From assembly GCA_020348625.1 (NCBI GenBank), contig CP070752.1:1585526-1590712 (forward strand): a DNA stretch of 5,187 bases, read 5' to 3'. Each line of letters begins with the position of its first letter. Position 1 is the stretch's first letter. The stretch comes from Deltaproteobacteria bacterium. Lineage in GTDB: Bacteria > Desulfobacterota > DSM-4660 > Desulfatiglandales > B25-G16. A program made the position numbers and the translations under genes. Below the pieces are notes generated by a model. That model made no database searches. It saw only the letters and a program-made list of their open reading frames with translations, and was not told the DNA's origin. Below, piece by piece: positions 1 through 4,311 of this stretch.

Positions 1-2
1 AG

Positions 3-458
3 TATGAGGAGGCCATTGCCGAGGGGGAACGGGCCGTGGCCCTCAATCCTAATGGGGCTGATGCCCATGCGCATTTGGCTATGACTCTGGGCTATGTGGG
101 CAGGCGGGAGGAAGCCACTGCGTTATTTAAGAAGGCGATACGGCTCAACCCGATGCCCCCAAACTGGTACCTAACCCATCTAGCCTTCACTTATCGCCTA
201 ACCGGAAAGAATGAGGAGGCGATCGCGACTTTCCGGAAAGTGCTTCAACGCAACCCCGACGATCTGTGGGCTCAGATCGGCCTGGCCATCAGTTATAGTA
301 TGGGAGGCCAAGAGGAGGAGGCCCGTGCGGAGGCCGCAGAAGTCCTCAGGATAGATCCCAAGTTTTCCCTAGACTATTTTGCGAAGACACTCCCGTATAA
401 GAATCAAGCCGATACAGAAACCGCGATTGACGCTCTGCGCAAGGCAGGACTCACGTGA
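3..458 (+). CDS. C-terminal part of a TPR protein, probably a nucleotide cyclase/TPR fusion (5'-truncated by window edge)
   Basis: The frame is open from base 3 to the TGA at 456-458, giving 151 visible residues. The GTG at 36 is only an internal codon: the frame continues upstream as YEEAIAEGERAVALNP, which is the second half of a TPR helix pair. Three full TPR units follow at about residues 17-50, 51-85 and 86-119. Each ends in the usual A-x-x-L-N/D-P pattern (AIRLNP, VLQRNP, VLRIDP). The tail contains FAKTLPYK and ends in IDALRKAGLT. From memory, this tail is typical of bacterial proteins with an N-terminal class III cyclase (or a DNA-binding domain), a TolB-like region and a C-terminal TPR array. 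TPRs act as protein-interaction scaffolds. The catalytic part is outside the window, so the cyclase assignment rests on the tail and on the relic just downstream. The TPR call is very sure; the fusion call is moderate. Confidence 0.85.
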   Translation, partial: YEEAIAEGERAVALNPNGADAHAHLAMTLGYVGRREEATALFKKAIRLNPMPPNWYLTHLAFTYRLTGKNEEAIATFRKVLQRNPDDLWAQIGLAISYSMGGQEEEARAEAAEVLRIDPKFSLDYFAKTLPYKNQADTETAIDALRKAGLT

Positions 459-710
459 GGGCTTGTTGCGGCAGTTAGGCTGCGGGAAGACGAAGAAAGG
501 CGCCTAGCTGAAAAGAATGCGGACAGTGTCGGGGCCTTTGAATACTTCTGGCGAGTACTGGAATATTTCAACTTCTGTTCGAAAGACGAGAATCTCCTGG
601 CCACGGGCGATTCCCTCTTCATGTTATATGATGCCCGTGATTTCATAGGCTTGTTGAGAGGTTTTCCATCTTTTTTACTTGAAATCTATTGTTCCTTAAT
701 TATAGATTGA
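459..710 (+). pseudogene. Relic of the pre-TPR segment of a second cyclase/TPR protein
   Basis: Directly after the stop of the TPR gene the same frame stays open to a TGA at 708-710. The stretch LVAAVRLREDEERRLAEK (about 465-515), then NADSVGAFEYFWRVLEYFN (516-572) and KDEN (582-593), resembles the segment that normally comes before the TPR array in cyclase/TPR proteins. As I remember it, that segment has the pattern ALAVRL-E-E-R-A-KYTDN-EAYDYYLRG-EYFNR-TKEDN. The resemblance fades after about 605. No start codon with a ribosome binding site is visible and no TPR follows, so this is probably not an independent gene. An N-terminal-side segment lying after a C-terminus suggests a collapsed tandem duplication or recombination between paralogues. 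The alternative is unselected sequence. The family match is from memory and needs alignment. Confidence 0.5.
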
Positions 711-736
711 CTCAACTGGCCATTTCTCCGTATGAT
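707..736 (+). promoter_or_regulatory. Putative sigma70-type promoter upstream of the small membrane protein
   Basis: TTGACT at 707-712 (5 of 6 to the -35 consensus) and TATGAT at 731-736 (5 of 6 to the -10 consensus) are separated by 18 bases. The predicted start is near 743. The leader would then be about 250 nt, containing the hairpin at 844-889 and leading to the gene at 993. The -35 box overlaps the end of the relic frame. No experimental support; spacing is slightly longer than optimal. Confidence 0.5.
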
Positions 737-843
737 CCATTCAGTGCCATCACTTCGCCCGGATTATTTAGTGTCAATTAAGTGAGAGTGTACAGGCAAG
801 AAACCTGATGTGAGTGCAAATCAAGTGCCTAATAAATACAAGG

Positions 844-889
844 TTGGGTCATGCATTGAGCCTAGGGAGTATTTCCTAGTTAGACCCAG
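844..889 (+). other. Two-tier hairpin in the leader upstream of the 993 gene
   Basis: The outer stem pairs 844-850 with 883-889 (7 pairs, one G-U, core GGGTC/GACCC). The inner stem pairs 862-868 with 873-879 (7 pairs, one G-U) around a GTAT loop. An asymmetric internal loop separates them, 11 nt on the left and 3 nt on the right. No T-run follows, so it is not a standard terminator. I do not recognise it as a known riboswitch class. It could be a small RNA, a leader structure or chance. It lies about 100 nt after the predicted transcription start and about 100 nt before the gene at 993. Confidence 0.4.
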
Positions 890-992
890 GACGGTTAGAT
901 GGACAAAGCCTGACATGGCCCAAGAGAAGTGAGTGTGAGCAAGAGTCAAGCACTATGGTTTGACGGTGAAAATACAGTAGAAGAGGAAAACG

Positions 993-1226
993 ATGGCAAG
1001 AATGGCAATGTATGCAATGATTGCGGTCGCAGGCTTGGTATGTTTTATAGTAGCCGTGATTTACTTACCTCAAGGACCCCATAAGGAATGGGTGGCATTG
1101 TTGTTAGGCCCCATATCGGGTATATGTTTGGCGATCATCATGCATTTTGCTAACATTTCCGTTGCATTCACCATATCGTTTGTGTTGCAAGATGGCGGTG
1201 TGTCGCTGAGCATCACAAAACCCTGA
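993..1226 (+). CDS. Small two-helix membrane protein, unknown function
   Basis: The reading frame encodes 77 residues. ATG at 993 is preceded by AAGAGGAAAACG, giving a GAGG ribosome binding site at 983-986 with 6 bases of spacing. This supports translation and decides the start. A first hydrophobic segment covers about residues 5-25 (MYAMIAVAGLVCFIVAVIYL). A short polar turn containing QGPHKEW follows. A second long hydrophobic stretch runs from about residue 33 to 65. The C-terminus is short and polar. I do not recognise a family. No adjacent same-strand gene indicates a pathway. An antisense frame overlaps it but shows no recognisable protein. The promoter at 707-736 could drive it. It could be a small membrane or stress peptide, or a fortuitous hydrophobic ORF. 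Confidence 0.5.
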   Translation: MARMAMYAMIAVAGLVCFIVAVIYLPQGPHKEWVALLLGPISGICLAIIMHFANISVAFTISFVLQDGGVSLSITKP

Positions 1227-1626
1227 GAGATGCTTAATAGCCTGGCACCTGAAAAGATGGAAAGATCACCCCGAAGATCTCCATAGGACAGCCTGACCCA
1301 TCCCTGCCTAGCCCACCATCGGACGTCCAATCCGCGCTGCGCGCAGCCGATAGGCTCCCCCAGCCCTTGCCCATAAGGCCGGATCAGACGTGTGGCCGAA
1401 TGCTTCACGGTCTTCCTTGAATGGCGAGCCCGCCAAAACGAAGATAATGGCCCAGAGACTCAAACCAACGTTCCACCCCGCCTATTGAGGCATTGCTCAG
1501 GTGCTTTACGCGGGTCGAGGAGAGGCTTTATCGATTTTCAGGTATGGTTGATTCTCGATTGAGGCGACCTCAGAAAGGCCGGGGCATGTGAAATGAGATG
1601 GAAATTAGACAGTACGTATAGCTAAG
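1227..1626. other. Region without a supportable gene
   Basis: I read all frames and found no protein I recognise. The minus frame that starts with GTG at 1408 mostly overlaps the 993 gene and has no recognisable motif. Short structural elements are present: an 8-bp palindrome GGACGTCC (1321-1328), a 12-bp palindrome GCTGCGCGCAGC (1336-1347), and a small hairpin TGAGG-CGA-CCTCA (1560-1572). The minus-strand cluster ends at 1627 and the plus-strand small gene ends at 1226, so this is a convergent intergenic region where terminators are expected. None of the hairpins has a U-run. It may contain decayed sequence. Confidence 0.4.
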
Positions 1627-1971
1627 TCACTTGACCTTTTTGAAAGACATCTTCTTTCCGGCAGGCAATGTAATTTCAAGGGTGTCGTTCTGGATCTTTG
1701 CAACAATGATTCCACCAGCTTTGGTATTCATCCTGATCTCGCTACCTTTTACATACCATGAAAAAGAGTTCTCCTCATCTTTCACCCGCCAGACACCCTC
1801 GCCATTTTCCTTCAATTCAATATAGGTTTCGGAGGGTTTTTGCGATTCGCTGTCTCGGGCTTCGTATAGGCCCGCGTATCTGGCCTTTGAACCGCATGAA
1901 AAGGCGAATACAAGCAGAAGACCCAACAAAGCCGGCCATAAGCGGTTGGAATATCTTTGTCTTGGTAACAT
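1627..1971 (-). CDS. Small lipoprotein, last gene of the redox cluster, unknown function
   Basis: This encodes 114 residues. The frame is open further upstream to 2145, but that part overlaps the MauE/DoxX gene. ATG at 1971 is chosen because AGGAG (1980-1976) lies just before it and the protein then begins with a clean export signal. The signal has basic residues R4, R6 and R10, then a hydrophobic core (LLGLLLVFAF), then Cys26 within FAFSCGS. This is an acceptable, non-canonical lipoprotein signal (Ala at -3, Ser at -1). The mature part alternates polar and hydrophobic residues as in a small beta-rich domain (YIELKENGEGVWRV, FSWYVKGSEI, GGIIVAKIQNDTLEITL). It ends with the basic sequence KKMSFKKVK and has no cysteine other than the lipidated one, so it is unlikely to be a thiol enzyme itself. 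The gap to the upstream gene is 29 nt, which supports one operon. A binding or envelope accessory role is possible; the function is unknown. Confidence 0.75.
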   Translation of the reverse strand: MLPRQRYSNRLWPALLGLLLVFAFSCGSKARYAGLYEARDSESQKPSETYIELKENGEGVWRVKDEENSFSWYVKGSEIRMNTKAGGIIVAKIQNDTLEITLPAGKKMSFKKVK

Positions 1972-2000
1972 ATCTCTCCTTTTCAGGAACCGTGAAAGCT

Positions 2001-2483
2001 TTATGCCACTCTCTTTCTGAACATACCTCCCTTTCGAAGCAGAAAAAGTCTGTCGAAGAAGAAGACCTGAATCGTGAAGAGCAGCCATAAGGTATTCTTC
2101 ATAATTTTCCACCAGCTCACCGGTTCCCCGACGGTATCGTAACATCCGCAGTTGATAGGGGAGCCCATAATAACGTTCGCTCCTATGAGGACGTTAAATG
2201 AAATTAAAAGCAATGCAATAACAGATGCCGCCGCTCGGGTCCTTAGGCCGATGATGAGGAATAGTCCACAAATGAGCTCTACCCACGGTACGACCACGGC
2301 CGCCAGGGGAATAGACCAGTACGGGAAAATCCGGTACTCTCCCATAAGCTCGGCAAATTGGGCCGGATAGGGAATCTTGCTCATGCTGGCGTAAATAAAG
2401 TAATAGCCTATGAAAAGCCTGAGCACAAGGGCGAGATATTCACTCTTCAGGATTCGCTTGATGAGCGCCAAAGTATTAGTCAT
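2001..2483 (-). CDS. MauE/DoxX-family integral membrane protein
   Basis: The product is 160 residues with four hydrophobic helices at about 15-35, 56-80, 83-105 and 128-146, the usual size and topology for DoxX/MauE-like proteins. Family-type features include the helix-1 end ending in SK before a short amphipathic segment, PWVELICGLFLIIGL in helix 2, and SPINCGCYD (109-116) before W-W-K and helix 4. The CGC motif at 112-114 is the likely redox-active or structural thiol pair. MauE is known as a partner in periplasmic disulfide handling during methylamine dehydrogenase maturation, and DoxX-type proteins often sit beside thioredoxin-like and rhodanese genes. The start ATG at 2483 overlaps the upstream TGA in ATGA, and no good ribosome site is seen, so translation is probably coupled to the rhodanese-fusion gene. 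It likely exchanges electrons between membrane and periplasmic thiols; substrate unknown. Confidence 0.85.
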   Translation of the reverse strand: MTNTLALIKRILKSEYLALVLRLFIGYYFIYASMSKIPYPAQFAELMGEYRIFPYWSIPLAAVVVPWVELICGLFLIIGLRTRAAASVIALLLISFNVLIGANVIMGSPINCGCYDTVGEPVSWWKIMKNTLWLLFTIQVFFFDRLFLLRKGGMFRKRVA

Positions 2484-3421
2484 GGTTCAACCGGATAACC
2501 GTTTTTTCTCCACTGGGACAATCCGACCCAGGTTAGAGGCCTGTATTGGTGTCCGGCTTCTAAGATCTGAGTGTTCTTATGCCCGCGGAGGATGAGTTTC
2601 CTGACTACCTCTTCATCATAGAGGCCGCTTATAGATCTGCCATAGACAATAATCTCTTTCTGTTTATCTACCTCACTTAATTCCATCATATACATGATAT
2701 CGAAGAGTGCCAAAGGTATACTGATAGCACCCTTTATATGCTGCTGTTCGAAAAAATTGGACGGCCTGGCATCAATAAAGAGGGTCTCATCTTTATCATA
2801 TTTTTCCTTAGCCTGGGAGACATTTACCTTGGAAATCTCTTTCGCATCATAGAATTCGGGTAAGACGCTTATACGGTTAGGATTTGACAGATTGAAGATT
2901 ATGGCAAAGATCAGGATCACAGCGCCAACGAAAACGAAATCAAGCAGTGATAACTGGGGCGCCTGATAATGGAGTTCGACATCCTCCTGAATTCTCCTCT
3001 CATCTCGCCTCAGGATCTGAGACATGCGTTTGATAAAATTCTTGAAAATTTCGGGATGATCCTTAAGAACCCGGTCAAATTCATCTTTGGTAAGGACGAA
3101 GAGGCTCGTTTCTTTCATAGCCTCTATGTTTATCGACCGAGGCTCATCGGTTAGCAGGGCCATTTCGCCGAAACTGTCGCCCGGGCCTAATTGGTTCAGA
3201 TCAGTCTCCACACCGTCTTCACCTCTAAGAAATACTCTAATCTTCCCGGAATTAATGATGTAGAAACTGTCGCCCGGATCACCCTGTTGAAAAATAACGG
3301 TCTTGGCGGGCACAACCTTATCCTGGAGAACCTGGGCAATCTCATACAGTTTTTCCTCGGGAATGTCCCTGAAAATGGGGATCTCTGAAAGTCTGTTTTT
3401 TTTCCCTTCTTTAGTCGTCAT
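2480..3421 (-). CDS. Cyclic-nucleotide-binding domain / TM / rhodanese-like fusion lacking the catalytic Cys
   Basis: The product is 313 residues. Residues about 13-135 form a CRP-type cyclic-nucleotide-binding domain. The phosphate-binding cassette is visible: FGEMALL at 84-90 and PRS at 94-96, so the Glu85 and Arg95 expected to hold ribose and phosphate are present. A basic, coiled linker (RRDERR, 138-143) precedes one membrane helix at about 159-178. A rhodanese-like domain fills 195-313, with FIDARP (215-220), HIKGAISIP (228-236) and WRKNGYPVE near the end. The rhodanese active loop reads VYGRSISG, with Gly261 where catalytic Cys is expected, so sulfurtransferase activity is unlikely. The positive-inside rule puts the nucleotide domain in the cytoplasm and the rhodanese domain outside. 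An in-frame TGA two codons upstream fixes ATG 3421 as the earliest start; its ribosome site is weak. The gap to the selenoprotein gene is 80 nt, and the MauE/DoxX gene overlaps by 4 nt. Confidence 0.9.
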   Translation of the reverse strand: MTTKEGKKNRLSEIPIFRDIPEEKLYEIAQVLQDKVVPAKTVIFQQGDPGDSFYIINSGKIRVFLRGEDGVETDLNQLGPGDSFGEMALLTDEPRSINIEAMKETSLFVLTKDEFDRVLKDHPEIFKNFIKRMSQILRRDERRIQEDVELHYQAPQLSLLDFVFVGAVILIFAIIFNLSNPNRISVLPEFYDAKEISKVNVSQAKEKYDKDETLFIDARPSNFFEQQHIKGAISIPLALFDIMYMMELSEVDKQKEIIVYGRSISGLYDEEVVRKLILRGHKNTQILEAGHQYRPLTWVGLSQWRKNGYPVEP

Positions 3422-3501
3422 GTTTCATACTTGAAAGGTGTGTTCCAAGAAAAAGACACGTATATGGCGAAGTCATGAACCTGCACACACTAAAGGTGCT
3501 G

Positions 3502-4083
3502 TTATTGCTTCTTGTGATATTCCTTTATCTGTCTTAAGAATTCGTCTAGGTCTTCAATAGCATGGCGGTGGGTCATTAGTACTTTGCCGCTATTGTTTAC
3601 CAGAATCATAAAGGGTGTTCCTGTTTTTCCAAGGGCAGTATAGATGTCCTTTTTTTCATCGGGGAAAAGGGGAAACTGAACCCGGAACTTGGTTCTGTAA
3701 ACATCAATATGTTTCTGATTGTTCCCCGCGGCGATACCTATCAATTTGATGTCACTGCTTAGCACAGGATCTTGCTGAATAATATTATAGAGCCTATTAA
3801 CTATAGGCGCGGCCTTATGGCAACTGGGTCAGAGAACATTCAGTATCTCGATAAGGATGAGTTTGGCGGGAATCTGTGTTACTGACAGAGCTTCGAGGCT
3901 TTCTAGCCCTAAGTATTCTCGGTACTCTAAAGAGTTGGGCGCCTTTAGCTCAAATTTGGGTAGGACCTCTCCAGGAGCAATCGGCTGAGTTCGCTCGGCT
4001 CCGTAAGCTGAAAAACACGACAATCCGAACAAAATACAGACCGCCAACCAAAGAGGGCGTATAGCCAACCTAAATCGTCTCAT
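3502..4083 (-). CDS. Exported thioredoxin-fold selenoprotein with a U-P-S-C active site
   Basis: Read through the in-frame UGA at 3831-3829, the gene encodes 193 residues. ATG 4083 has a strong GGAGG (4094-4090) with 6-base spacing. Residues 1-28 are a Sec-type signal peptide (basic MRRFRLAIR, hydrophobic core, probable cleavage after AYG). The mature part begins as a TlpA/redoxin-like domain (APGEVLPKFEL). It then has a beta strand KLILIEIL leading into N-V-L-U85-P-S-C88-H-K-A-A-P, the thioredoxin-fold active-site layout with Sec replacing the first Cys. After it come LIGIAAGN (114-121), the FPLFPD strand-loop (137-142), and the cis-Pro region GTPF with Pro157. The two halves are exactly in frame, and the downstream half lacks its own start with a ribosome site. 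The likely role is periplasmic thiol-disulfide exchange or peroxide reduction, served by the membrane and rhodanese genes downstream. A simple nonsense mutation is the main alternative, but it would have to hit precisely the catalytic Cys codon. Confidence 0.87.
3792..3831 (-). promoter_or_regulatory. UGA codon with candidate bacterial SECIS hairpin
   Basis: The UGA is at 3831-3829. Twenty bases later, on the minus strand, GCCUAU (3808-3803) pairs perfectly with AUAGGC (3797-3792) around the loop AGUUA. The loop holds a G at its second position (base 3801), 28 nt after the UGA. Known bacterial SECIS elements lie within the coding region just after UGA, with a G in the first two positions of a small apical loop, roughly 16-37 nt downstream. 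This one meets those rules. The stem is short and AU-rich near the loop, so its stability is modest. SelB binding is inferred. Confidence 0.7.
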
Positions 4084-4165
4084 ACCATACCTCCCGGTTA
4101 CTGGACTTTATTTCACCGACGTAGCGCCTGATAATCATGATTGAAAAAACGATATTCTGCGGGGA

Positions 4166-4194
4166 TTCATATCAGCTAGATCTTCGTGCGACAA
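4166..4194 (-). promoter_or_regulatory. Alternative weak promoter for the redox cluster
   Basis: On the minus strand TTGTCG (4194-4189) and TATGAA (4171-4166) each match 4 of 6 consensus bases and are separated by 17 bases. This would start transcription near 4159, about 75 nt before the selenoprotein start codon. It is weaker than the candidate at 4237-4265, and either or both could be used. Confidence 0.25.
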
Positions 4195-4202
4195 ATCGTA
4201 AA

Positions 4203-4212
4203 ACCGATCGGT
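4203..4212. repeat. 10-bp perfect palindrome, possible operator
   Basis: ACCGATCGGT is a perfect inverted repeat. It lies downstream of the predicted start from the 4237-4265 promoter and just upstream of the -35 box of the 4166-4194 candidate, a position where a repressor or activator could act. It is short, so chance cannot be excluded. It is not a CRP-like TGTGA/TCACA site. Confidence 0.25.
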
Positions 4213-4236
4213 AGCGAGTTCAAGCCCCCAATCCTT

Positions 4237-4265
4237 AAGCTAAAACTAACCCACAACCTTGTCAA
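4237..4265 (-). promoter_or_regulatory. Putative sigma70-type promoter of the selenoprotein/rhodanese/DoxX/lipoprotein cluster
   Basis: On the minus strand a perfect TTGACA (4265-4260) is followed after 17 bases by TAGCTT (4242-4237), which keeps the conserved T, A and final T of the -10 box. The predicted start is near 4230, giving a leader of about 145 nt to the ATG at 4083. It lies just beyond the stop of the cyclase gene (4312), so the redox cluster can be transcribed separately, although read-through from the cyclase is also possible since no clear terminator is seen between them. Confidence 0.45.
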
Positions 4266-4311
4266 GAAGAATCTTTCACCATTTTTTCTGCCTGGCGCTC
4301 TATCGTTGCTA

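Noticed and set aside
1070..1408. 112-codon minus-strand open frame
   Set aside because: It overlaps the 993-1226 gene, has no recognisable motif and reads like unselected sequence; the short AAGGA before its GTG is not enough.
1560..1572. Hairpin after the end of the minus-strand cluster as a terminator
   Set aside because: The stem is only 5 bp with a 3-nt loop, lies about 55 bases past the stop, and no U-run follows on the minus strand.
1972..2145. 58-residue N-terminal extension of the lipoprotein
   Set aside because: It overlaps the MauE/DoxX coding sequence in another frame and would bury the signal peptide; ATG 1971 has an AGGAG site.
2625..2645. Possible second selenocysteine at the rhodanese active site
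   Set aside because: The codon at the catalytic position reads GGC (Gly) on the minus strand, not TGA.
3502..3765. Stand-alone 87-residue thioredoxin-like protein
   Set aside because: Its GTG start lies within a helix of the fold and would leave it without any active site; it is the C-terminal part of the selenoprotein.
3829..4083. Stand-alone 84-residue secreted protein
   Set aside because: It ends in the middle of a thioredoxin active-site strand at a UGA, and the same frame continues with P-S-C-H-K and the rest of the fold; treated as the N-terminal part of one selenoprotein.
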